Below are positions 1 through 4,931 of a DNA stretch of 5,011 nucleotides, one piece after another. The notes beneath the pieces were generated by a model. It had not been told where the DNA came from. It did no database searches and worked only from the letters and a program-made list of their open reading frames with translations. This DNA comes from an uncultured Lachnospiraceae bacterium (GTDB lineage: Bacteria > Bacillota > Clostridia > Lachnospirales > Lachnospiraceae). The stretch is from NCBI GenBank assembly GCA_958444395.1, contig CAUCOL010000156.1, positions 1 to 5,011 of the forward strand, written 5' to 3'. Position numbers and translations under genes: made by a program. The number at the start of each line of letters is the position of its first letter. Within the stretch, counting starts at the first letter, position 1.

Positions 1-666
1 CAGGCAAGCTCCGTAGAAGAGTTAAATGCTACGATCGATACGATTACAGAAGCTGCTGTACAGACAGCAGAGAATCTTGAGAAGTCCCATCAGCAGGCAA
101 GAGAATATGCAGATCAGGCAGACAAGAGCAGAGAGCAGATGCGTGAGCTGTCTGATGCTATGGAACGTATCAATGAGACTTCTAAGAAGATTGAAAATAT
201 CACAGCAGATATTGAAGATATCGCTAGTCAGACCAACCTGTTATCTCTGAATGCATCGATTGAGGCTGCCAGAGCAGGTGAAGCAGGCCGTGGTTTTGCT
301 GTAGTAGCAGACCAGATCCGTCAGCTGGCAGAGCAGAGTGCGAAGTCAGCCGTAGATACAAGAGAGCTGATCGAGGGTGCGCTGAAAGAGATCGAAGAGG
401 GAAACCAGGCAGCACAGAATGCAGAGCAGGCATTACAGATCGTTATCTCCGGTATCGAGAGTATTGCAGATACTTCCAAGTCACTGAGCCAGGCATCTGG
501 GTCTCAGGCACAGGCTATGGAGCAGGCTGAGTCCGGTATCCAGCAGATCTCTGAGGTAGTACAGTCTAACTCAGCGGCAGCAGAAGAGACATCAGCTACC
601 AGCGAGGAGCTTTCTGCACAGGCAGAGGCGTTAAGCGGTCTGGTAAGTACATTTATCTTACAGTAG
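1..666 (+). CDS. Methyl-accepting chemotaxis protein, C-terminal signalling domain (5' partial)
   Basis: The frame is open from base 1 to the TAG at 664-666, giving 221 visible residues; the start lies outside the window. These residues form the cytoplasmic coiled-coil hairpin of a chemoreceptor, which binds CheW and CheA and controls kinase activity. The highly conserved hairpin tip is at about residues 76-111 ([19 protein letters not shown], then [19 protein letters not shown]). Candidate methylation-helix motifs with paired Glu flank it: QASSVEEL at residues 1-8, and the EE pairs at about 195-196 and 202-203. The protein ends in VSTFILQ, so there is no C-terminal NWETF-type tether for CheR/CheB. 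The ligand-binding part and any membrane helices are not visible, so the sensed signal is unknown. The composition is rich in Ala, Gln, Glu and Ser with heptad character, as expected for this fold. Family assignment is very secure. Confidence 0.97.
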   Translation, partial: QASSVEELNATIDTITEAAVQTAENLEKSHQQAREYADQADKSREQMRELSDAMERINETSKKIENITADIEDIASQTNLLSLNASIEAARAGEAGRGFAVVADQIRQLAEQSAKSAVDTRELIEGALKEIEEGNQAAQNAEQALQIVISGIESIADTSKSLSQASGSQAQAMEQAESGIQQISEVVQSNSAAAEETSATSEELSAQAEALSGLVSTFILQ

Positions 667-689
667 AGACATAGAATCTGAACACAAAT

Positions 690-738
690 AAAAAGAGAAC
701 GGGCGTTGCACAGATTGTGCGGCGCCCGTTCTCTTTTT
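690..738 (+). terminator. Strong hairpin terminator after the chemoreceptor gene
   Basis: A perfect 16-bp stem pairs 690-705 with 723-738. It continues through two G-U wobble pairs (706/722 and 707/721) into an inner 5-bp stem (708-712 with 716-720) closed by a 3-base loop. The right arm ends in TTTTT and the left arm begins with AAAAA, so it could stop transcription in either direction. It starts 24 bases after the chemoreceptor stop codon, and the next gene on this strand has its own promoter, so its main role is probably on the + strand. Confidence 0.92.
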
Positions 739-807
739 GAAACCTTAATCCTTATAGGAAACTTCGTTGATATGTGATCCCTGTCATTGAAAAGAGAGTG
801 TTTTGCA

Positions 808-839
808 AGCACTTTATGACATAGTTTCTCATAAACGCT
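808..839. repeat. Inverted repeat upstream of the metal-regulator promoter, possible operator
   Basis: TTTATGA (813-819) and TCATAAA (829-835) are exact reverse complements separated by 9 bases. Allowing one unpaired base, the arms extend outward to AGC at 808-810 and GCT at 837-839. The repeat ends 3 bases before the candidate -35 element of the downstream regulator gene. There is no following T-run, so it is not a terminator. A binding site for a dimeric regulator, possibly the adjacent repressor itself, is an inference; it does not resemble the DtxR or MntR operator consensus closely. Confidence 0.35.
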
Positions 840-842
840 GTG

Positions 843-871
843 TTGTGTTTGATTTCGTCTTATGCTATAAT
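843..871 (+). promoter_or_regulatory. Vegetative (sigma-A type) promoter for the DtxR/MntR-like regulator
   Basis: The -10 element is a consensus TATAAT at 866-871, preceded by TG at 863-864, making it an extended -10 (TGCTATAAT). A weak -35, TTGTGT at 843-848, lies 17 bases upstream. Transcription should begin near 878, giving a leader of about 35 bases before the ATG at 913. Confidence 0.72.
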
Positions 872-912
872 GATTCTAATAGTAAAAGAATGTATGGGGG
901 TTTTGATCGAAT

Positions 913-1287
913 ATGAAGAGTAATGAATCAGCGGAAAACTATTTGGAGACGATCCTGGTATTGGGGGAGAAGCTTCCGGTAGTCCGCTCTGTCGATATAG
1001 CGAATGAGATGGGTTTTAAGAAGTCAAGTGTCAGTATTGCCATGAAAAATCTGCGTGAAAAGGGTCACATTACAGTGACAGATGCCGGTTTTATCTATTT
1101 GACGGATTCCGGGCGTGAGATTGCGGAGATGATCTATGAGAGACATGAGTTTTTGACGAAATGGCTTGTAACAATGGGAGTTTCAGAAGAGATTGCTTCC
1201 GAAGATGCCTGCCGTATTGAGCATGTAGTCAGCAAAGAGAGTTTTGCAGCGATCAAGAAGTATGTAAAGGATCGTTCCGATCTGTAA
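913..1287 (+). CDS. DtxR/MntR-family metal-dependent transcriptional regulator
   Basis: This 124-residue cytoplasmic DNA-binding repressor is the size of MntR (about 140) and lacks the SH3/FeoA-like third domain of DtxR and IdeR. Residues 1-64 form the winged helix (AENYLETI at 7-14, VRSVDIANEMG at 24-34, recognition helix around KKSSVSIAMKNL at 36-47). Residues 65-124 form the metal-binding and dimerisation helices, with YERHEFL at 75-81 and ACRIEHVVS at 99-107. By position against MntR the likely ligands are N9, E12, H78, C100, E103 and H104. The Cys-x-x-Glu-His set matches DtxR Cys102/Glu105/His106, whereas MntR has Glu at the first position. Mn or Fe specificity therefore cannot be called. 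An in-frame TGA at 904-906 makes ATG 913 the first possible ATG. The likely Shine-Dalgarno, GGGGG at 896-900, has a long 12-base spacing. No transporter gene adjoins it, so its targets are unknown. Confidence 0.9.
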   Translation: MKSNESAENYLETILVLGEKLPVVRSVDIANEMGFKKSSVSIAMKNLREKGHITVTDAGFIYLTDSGREIAEMIYERHEFLTKWLVTMGVSEEIASEDACRIEHVVSKESFAAIKKYVKDRSDL

Positions 1288-1327
1288 GATCCGATGTATT
1301 CCTGATGGATTTCTTCATTGATATAAT

Positions 1328-1373
1328 AAACAGCCTGCGCTTAATTCACTGTGGATTAAGCGCAGGCTGTTTT
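1328..1373. terminator. Bidirectional hairpin terminator between convergent genes
   Basis: A perfect 18-bp stem pairs 1328-1345 with 1355-1372, closed by a 9-base loop (1346-1354) that can pair further. The + strand reads into TTTT (1370-1373) and the - strand reads into a T-run opposite AAA at 1328-1330 within an AT-rich flank. It lies between the regulator gene (ends 1287) and the convergent argJ (stop at 1433), so it can serve both. The remaining bases up to 1432 hold no gene that I can support. Confidence 0.9.
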
Positions 1374-1432
1374 GCCTTATATAAAGAGGTCAAAAGATCC
1401 GGATATCTCTGACGGGCTGTTTTTTGAATCTC

Positions 1433-2671
1433 TTAAGAACGATAATCTCCATTGATCTTTACATAATCATACGTCAGATCGCATCCCCAGGCTTTTGCCT
1501 GTGCATCGCCTTGTTTCAGGTCGATATTGATATAGATTTCATCGGCAGCCAGGATTTTGGCAGCTTCCTCCTCCGAAAAAGCAACTCCGGCACCGTTGCG
1601 GCATACAGCAATCGTGCCCACCGCAGAGGCAAGATCAACGTCTACTTTCATAATATCAAAATCCGCTTCTGCATAGCCGATTGCACAGAGGATACGTCCC
1701 CAGTTTGCATCTTCGCCGAACATAGCACATTTGAACAGAGGAGAGCGGATGACACTCTTAGCAACGATGATCGCCGTATCAAGATCCGGTGCGCCGTTGC
1801 AGGTACACTCTAACATCTTAGAAGCACCCTCACCATCTGCAGCAAGCATTTTCGTCATATTCATCATTACGATGTAGAGAGCCTGTTTGAAGATCTCGTA
1901 GGCAGAGCCTTCGGCGGTGATCTCAGGATTTCCGGCGAGACCGTTTGCCATTACGCTGACCATATCATTGGTCGAGGTGTCACCATCAATACTCAGACAG
2001 TTGTATGTGATCTTTACAATATCACGCAAGGCTTTCTGGATCATTTCAGCGCTGATCGCTACGTCCGATGTGATGAAATTCAACGTCGTAGCCATATTTG
2101 GATGAATCATCCCGCTTCCTTTTGCCATGCCGCCGAGGTGGCATTCCTTCCCGTCGATCTCAAAGGCAACGGCTACCTGCTTTGGCACGGTATCTGTCGT
2201 CATGATCGCATTGACTGCTTTATCATTGCCTGTTGCTGTCAGACCGGCAGTCAGTGTATCCATTGCATCCTCGAATGGCTGGATAGACAGCGGCTGTCCG
2301 ATGACACCGGTGGATGCGATGATCACTTCCTCCGGCTTGATGCCAAGAGAGGAAGCCGCCAGTTCGGATGCCTTCTGTGCGATCTCTTCCCCGTCGGCAT
2401 TACAGGTGTTTGCATTTTTGGAATTGACCAGAACCGCTTTCGCCGTGTTACCGGACTGAGCAAGGTGCTTCTTCGTCACCAGGATCGGTGCACCCTTTAC
2501 TTTGTTCTGGGTATAGACTGCCGCCGCCTGACAAAGTGTCTCGCTGTAGACCATACCGAGGTCGTTCTTGGTCTTGTCCGGGTTAATGCCTGCATTCATT
2601 CCATTTGCAACAAATCCCCTGGACGCACATACACCACCGTCTATGTACTGATATCCTTCAAATTCTGTCAT
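1433..2671 (-). CDS. argJ: Arginine biosynthesis ArgJ: glutamate N-acetyltransferase (ornithine acetyltransferase)
   Basis: This cytoplasmic enzyme transfers the acetyl group from N2-acetylornithine to glutamate in the cyclic arginine pathway. Some family members also use acetyl-CoA to make N-acetylglutamate; the sequence alone does not settle which applies here. It is 412 residues from the chosen ATG, the normal family length. Visible hallmarks are ASTGVIG with the oxyanion-hole T121-G122, TTDTVPK at 158-164, and the self-cleavage site KGSGMIHPNMATTLNF, where the chain should split between A194 and T195 and free T195 as nucleophile. NCLSIDGDTSTNDM follows at about 225-238, DGEGASK near 279-285, and ANWGR at 322-326. 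The C-terminus, YVKINGDYRS, is typical. An in-frame TTG at 2680 would add three residues, but ATG 2671 sits about 10 bases after AGGA and is preferred. No argC, argB or argD adjoins, so argJ is a solitary gene with its own promoter. Some Clostridia have dispersed arg genes, so this is not alarming. Confidence 0.97.
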   Translation of the reverse strand: MTEFEGYQYIDGGVCASRGFVANGMNAGINPDKTKNDLGMVYSETLCQAAAVYTQNKVKGAPILVTKKHLAQSGNTAKAVLVNSKNANTCNADGEEIAQKASELAASSLGIKPEEVIIASTGVIGQPLSIQPFEDAMDTLTAGLTATGNDKAVNAIMTTDTVPKQVAVAFEIDGKECHLGGMAKGSGMIHPNMATTLNFITSDVAISAEMIQKALRDIVKITYNCLSIDGDTSTNDMVSVMANGLAGNPEITAEGSAYEIFKQALYIVMMNMTKMLAADGEGASKMLECTCNGAPDLDTAIIVAKSVIRSPLFKCAMFGEDANWGRILCAIGYAEADFDIMKVDVDLASAVGTIAVCRNGAGVAFSEEEAAKILAADEIYINIDLKQGDAQAKAWGCDLTYDYVKINGDYRS

Positions 2672-2680
2672 TGCTCTCAA

Positions 2681-2695
2681 GTCCTTTCTGTCCTT
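2681..2695 (-). promoter_or_regulatory. Ribosome binding region of argJ, two AAGGAC copies
   Basis: Read on the - strand, this stretch is AAGGACAGAAAGGAC, which holds two Shine-Dalgarno-like copies. The downstream copy abuts the TTG at 2680, too close to serve it, and is well spaced for ATG 2671. The upstream copy is about 10 bases from the TTG. The arrangement favours the ATG but leaves the TTG possible. Confidence 0.6.
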
Positions 2696-2711
2696 AAATT
2701 AAATTGAGATT

Positions 2712-2740
2712 ATCATAGCAGATAATAGAAGAAAACTCAA
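2712..2740 (-). promoter_or_regulatory. Sigma-A type promoter of argJ
   Basis: On the - strand, TTGAGT (2740-2735) is followed after exactly 17 bases by TATGAT (2717-2712). This gives a leader of roughly 35 bases before the argJ ATG. The -10 overlaps a small inverted repeat, ATTATC (2709-2714) with GATAAT (2721-2726), spanning 18 bases. That is the length of an ARG box, but the bases do not fit the usual arginine-repressor consensus, so regulation by ArgR is not shown. Confidence 0.6.
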
Positions 2741-2792
2741 ATGATTCCTCAGGAGCTAAAAGAAGATACTCAAAAAGATATCGAAGCATAGC

Positions 2793-2845
2793 AAAAAGGA
2801 GGCTGCCGCCTCACGATTTTTTAATCGATAAAGCGACAGCCCCTT
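2793..2845 (-). terminator. Hairpin terminator of the cotJ operon
   Basis: On the - strand, the arm GGCTGTCGC (2841-2833) pairs with GCGGCAGCC (2809-2801) over 9 bp including one G-U pair. An inner 5-bp stem closes on a 4-base AAAA loop. The hairpin is followed by TCC and a TTTTT run (2797-2793). It lies 25-78 bases past the cotJC stop codon and before the argJ promoter, so it separates the two units. The rest of the interval 2707-2870 holds no gene that I can support. Confidence 0.82.
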
Positions 2846-2870
2846 CCCTATAACAATATGATTTACAGTG

Positions 2871-3476
2871 TCAGCAAGGCTTTTTATCAATCTGATCATT
2901 GAAAGCATAGAAATTCTTGCTGTCAAGATCTTCCTGTACACGGCGCAATCCTTCGCCAAAGCGTTGAAAATGCACAATCTCTCTGGCACGAAGAAAACGG
3001 ATCGGATCTGCGATTTCCGGGTCTTTGATCAGTCGCAGAATATTATCATAGGTCGTACGAGCTTTCTGCTCAGCTGCCATATCTTCATACAGATCAGTGA
3101 TCGGATCGCCCTTACTCTGAAATTCACAGGCATTAAACGGAATACCGCCCGCTGCCTGCGGCCAGATAGCTAACGTGTGATCGACATAGTATTTATCAAA
3201 GCCGGAAGCCTTGATTTCTTCCGGCGTCAGATTACGTGTCAACTGATGCACGATCGTTGCTACCATCTCGAGATGCGCAAGTTCTTCTGTACCAATATCC
3301 GTCAAAATTCCCATAACCCGCCGATCCTTCATCGAATACCTTTGCGAGAGATAACGCATAGAGGCTCCCATTTCGCCGTCGGGACCGCCATATTGACTAA
3401 TAATAATCTGTGCTGCCTTTGCATCCGGCCGAGTAATATTGACCGGATACTGCAGTCTTTTTTCATAGTTAAACAT
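2871..3476 (-). CDS. cotJC: Spore coat protein CotJC, manganese-catalase family
   Basis: CotJC is a spore-coat protein of the dimanganese catalase family (ferritin-like four-helix bundle); relatives break down hydrogen peroxide at the spore surface. It is 201 residues long, shorter than free-living Mn catalases (about 270-300), as CotJC proteins are. By comparison with the Lactobacillus plantarum enzyme, the bridging and terminal ligands are all visible: E35 (GGPDGEMG), E65 and H68 (EELAHLEM), E136 (AAEQKAR) and H169 (REIVHFQRF). An active dimanganese centre is therefore plausible. The WPQAAGGIPFNACEF stretch at 105-119 is also family-typical. The start is ATG 3476, because GGGAGG at 3489-3484 lies 7 bases upstream. 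An upstream in-frame TTG at 3491 overlaps that ribosome site and is unlikely. It is the last gene of the cotJ operon, 51 bases after cotJB. It ends in a cysteine (KKPC). Expression is probably confined to the mother cell during sporulation. Confidence 0.95.
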   Translation of the reverse strand: MFNYEKRLQYPVNITRPDAKAAQIIISQYGGPDGEMGASMRYLSQRYSMKDRRVMGILTDIGTEELAHLEMVATIVHQLTRNLTPEEIKASGFDKYYVDHTLAIWPQAAGGIPFNACEFQSKGDPITDLYEDMAAEQKARTTYDNILRLIKDPEIADPIRFLRAREIVHFQRFGEGLRRVQEDLDSKNFYAFNDQIDKKPC

Positions 3477-3483
3477 TAGAAAA

Positions 3484-3489
3484 CCTCCC
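3484..3489 (-). promoter_or_regulatory. Ribosome binding site that fixes the cotJC start
   Basis: GGGAGG on the - strand lies 7 bases before ATG 3476. A possible TTG start at 3491-3489 sits inside the same site, so the 201-residue form is strongly favoured over the longer reading. Confidence 0.85.
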
Positions 3490-3527
3490 AATAAATATTG
3501 ATGCTGTCAAAAGACGTGATATACCGG

Positions 3528-3830
3528 TTATTCCCATGGCCACGGGCTTTCGACCCAGGTCCAGTAGCTTTCGCAGTTTTCCTGATCAATCTGCAGAGGA
3601 CCATATTTTTCATTATAAAGAGCCATCGCTTCCTTACGCTGCTGTCTGACCTGCTGGTAATATTCTAAAGCGTCTTTGTCGCAGGGATGTGTATCCAGAA
3701 ATAAAATAACATCGTCCAGTGCAAACGATACCTGCGTAATATACTTTAACAGCTGGTGCTTATCCTGTGGGAGTCCCTGACGTCTCGTTGATGCGCCGCA
3801 CTGGTTACACTGATTCATAGATGGATTCAT
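3528..3830 (-). CDS. cotJB: Spore coat protein CotJB
   Basis: This 100-residue protein matches CotJB, a small spore-coat component made together with CotJA and CotJC; its biochemical role is not known. The family core runs from about residue 26 to the end: LLKYITQVSFALDDVILFL at 27-45, DTHPCDKDALEYY at 46-58, then QQRKEAMALYNEKYGPL. It closes with the characteristic Trp-rich C-terminus WTWVESPWPWE. The first 25 residues are an extra polar tail rich in Asn and Gln with a CNQC (Cys-x-x-Cys) at 8-11; further cysteines are C50 and C86. The start at ATG 3830 is supported by GAGGAGG with 6 bases to the ATG. Its ATGA overlaps the cotJA stop, which suggests translational coupling. No signal peptide or membrane segment is seen. 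Confidence 0.93.
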   Translation of the reverse strand: MNPSMNQCNQCGASTRRQGLPQDKHQLLKYITQVSFALDDVILFLDTHPCDKDALEYYQQVRQQRKEAMALYNEKYGPLQIDQENCESYWTWVESPWPWE

Positions 3831-4123
3831 GCTCTGCCTCCTCTTCTGGCGTATACACTACGCGGTACACAGCCTAAAAATGGAAGATTCAATACCGGGA
3901 AAATGGTGCCGCAGGAAAGACCTTCTGCCAGATTGTAGGTCTGTCCCCATTTCTGGAACGGCACATACCCCATCGCCAGGGGCATACCATATACAGGGTC
4001 GCCACCGCAATTTTGTGCAGGATCCTGTTCACATTGTTCCATCAGCTGATTCATGCGGGCAGGATTCATGCCACATTGGCGCTGCTGGGCGCAGCCACCG
4101 GATCTCATATTCATCTGATTCAT
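3827..4123 (-). CDS. cotJA: Spore coat-associated protein CotJA
   Basis: CotJA is a small spore-coat protein; in Bacillus it is needed for CotJC to be built into the coat. This one has 98 residues. The family core is at about 47-85: MPLAMGYVPFQKWGQTYNLAE, then GTIFPVLNLPFLG, close to the usual PLAMAYVPWQ...W...GTIFPELDLPF pattern. The first 42 residues form a low-complexity tail rich in Met, Asn, Gln and Cys (C11, C17, C31, C39), and the core adds C71 and C85. The C-terminus is basic (RSVYARRGGRA). The start at ATG 4123 is preceded by AAAGGAC with about 8 bases of spacing; internal Met codons at residues 4, 6 and 19 are possible but less well supported. It is the first gene of the operon and overlaps cotJB by ATGA. 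Confidence 0.92.
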   Translation of the reverse strand: MNQMNMRSGGCAQQRQCGMNPARMNQLMEQCEQDPAQNCGGDPVYGMPLAMGYVPFQKWGQTYNLAEGLSCGTIFPVLNLPFLGCVPRSVYARRGGRA

Positions 4124-4159
4124 AATTGCTGTCCTTTCTGATGATGAAACCGGATACAG

Positions 4160-4182
4160 CAGATTCGCGAAAGGGGAATCTG
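4160..4182. repeat. Inverted repeat in the cotJ leader
   Basis: CAGATTC (4160-4166) and GAATCTG (4176-4182) are exact reverse complements around a 9-base spacer. It lies 37-59 bases upstream of the cotJA start and, read from the other side, upstream of the divergent gene's promoter. No T-run follows on either strand, so it is not a terminator. It could be an operator or a stem in the cotJ messenger leader; neither is shown. Confidence 0.3.
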
Positions 4183-4214
4183 AATGGTACCGGAATATTT
4201 TCTGTGTTATCTCA

Positions 4215-4242
4215 TATATATGTACGTTATGAAAAAATGTGC
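4215..4242 (-). promoter_or_regulatory. Possible sporulation (sigma-E type) promoter of cotJ
   Basis: On the - strand, GCACATT (4242-4236) fits a sigma-E -35 at 6 of 7 positions. After a 13-base spacer comes CATATATA (4222-4215), which shares CATA and five of eight bases with the -10 CATACAAT. The Bacillus cotJ operon is known to be sigma-E dependent, which makes this the natural place to look. The match is modest, and AT-rich sequence can give it by chance. It overlaps the opposing + strand promoter. Confidence 0.3.
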
Positions 4243-4248
4243 TATAAT
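4221..4248 (+). promoter_or_regulatory. Vegetative promoter of the split-barrel flavoprotein gene
   Basis: A consensus TATAAT at 4243-4248 is preceded by TG at 4240-4241, giving an extended -10 (TGCTATAAT) identical over nine bases to that of the DtxR/MntR-like gene. The -35 is poor (TGTACG at 4221-4226, 16 bases upstream), as is common with extended -10 promoters. The leader before ATG 4356 would be about 100 bases. Confidence 0.62.
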
Positions 4249-4343
4249 TTACAGGAAAAGCAGAAAAGAAACCGGAGGTCGAAACAGAGATGGGACAGCC
4301 GTTTGGAACAGACAGAACATAGAATCGTGAGAAACATTTGGAA

Positions 4344-4350
4344 AAGGAGG
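4344..4350 (+). promoter_or_regulatory. Ribosome binding site that fixes the flavoprotein start
   Basis: AAGGAGG lies 5 bases before ATG 4356. An in-frame TTG at 4338 is upstream of this site and cannot be served by it, so the 159-residue reading is preferred. Confidence 0.85.
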
Positions 4351-4355
4351 TTCTT

Positions 4356-4835
4356 ATGAGACGACAGGACAGACAGGTAACCGATAACGAGCAGATCCGC
4401 CATATTCTGGACAGTGCGAAGATTGTGCATCTGGGAATGATCGATGGGGGACGTCCCTATATTGTTCCTTTGAATTATGGATACACATACGAAGCGGGGA
4501 GACTGACATTGTACATGCATGGTGCGATGGAGGGGCGAAAGAATGATGTACTTCGTGCAGATCCGCATGTATTTATCGAAATCGAGACGGATACGGCATT
4601 GTTAGAAGGAACGGACATTCCCTGTGATTATAGCGAGTTTTATGCCTGCATTATGGGAGATGGGGAAGCAACGATCGTAACGGATCCCATCGAGAAGGCA
4701 GAGGGCTTAAAGCAGCTGATGAAGCAGCAGACCGGCAGGGAATTTGCAATCTTAGAACAGATGTGCAAAATGGTTCAGGTATATAAGGTCGTAGTAGAGG
4801 AAGTATCTGCCAAATGCCACCCTGCATCAAAGTAG
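4356..4835 (+). CDS. Pyridoxamine 5'-phosphate oxidase/Nim-family FMN-binding split-barrel protein
   Basis: This 159-residue protein belongs to the flavin-binding split-barrel superfamily that includes NimA-type nitroimidazole-resistance proteins. Signature stretches are MRRQDRQVTD at 1-10, ILDSAKIVHLGMIDGGRPY at 17-35, VPLNYGY at 37-43, LTLYMHGAMEGRKNDVLR at 50-67, and the C-terminal VEEVSAKCHP at 147-156. The VPLNYGY strand and HGAMEGRK loop are where relatives contact FMN phosphate. Members are usually cytoplasmic dimers that bind FMN or F420 and act as oxidoreductases. The true substrate of this one cannot be read from sequence, so drug resistance should not be assumed. It is divergent from cotJ and has its own promoter. 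No T-rich terminator follows it, so the next gene may be cotranscribed. It was not given a symbol because this family is large and mixed. Confidence 0.88.
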   Translation: MRRQDRQVTDNEQIRHILDSAKIVHLGMIDGGRPYIVPLNYGYTYEAGRLTLYMHGAMEGRKNDVLRADPHVFIEIETDTALLEGTDIPCDYSEFYACIMGDGEATIVTDPIEKAEGLKQLMKQQTGREFAILEQMCKMVQVYKVVVEEVSAKCHPASK

Positions 4836-4931
4836 AACGGTATGGGGCAGAGGGGTGTCTGTGCCGGATGGGCAGCAGGCAGACGGACTGATACAGAGAA
4901 AGCATAAGGATACGAAGAATGGAGGATGTAT

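Noticed and set aside
224..812. Open frames on the - strand under the chemoreceptor end (224-433 and 504-812)
   Set aside because: The sequence is explained by the chemoreceptor and, for the second, by the terminator hairpin it reads through; there is no ribosome site or family match.
1411..1427. GGGCTGTTTTTT as a second terminator tail
   Set aside because: It has no adjacent left arm of its own; its GGCTGTTT merely repeats the end of the true terminator at 1365-1372.
1424..2707. Open frames on the + strand running opposite argJ (1424-1813, 1917-2105, 2102-2707, 2127-2459)
   Set aside because: They lie inside a full-length, highly conserved argJ on the other strand, have no good ribosome sites and show no recognisable domain; they are antisense shadows.
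2756..3479. Small frames at 2756-2989 (-), 2868-3173 (+) and 3177-3479 (+)
   Set aside because: They overlap cotJC in other frames or cross the cotJ terminator; cotJC accounts for the coding signal.
4126..4359. 77-residue + strand frame before the flavoprotein gene
   Set aside because: It spans the divergent promoter region and a TATAAT -10, starts with no ribosome site and has a composition unlike its neighbours.
4857..4884. Hairpin GTCTG...CAGAC with an inner TGCC/GGCA stem after the flavoprotein gene, as a terminator
   Set aside because: The stem is interrupted by a bulge and no T-run follows, so it does not qualify as an intrinsic terminator.
4842..4907. 21-codon frame (ATG 4842 to TAA) after the flavoprotein gene
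   Set aside because: There is no ribosome binding site ahead of the ATG and no recognisable product; chance is the simplest explanation.
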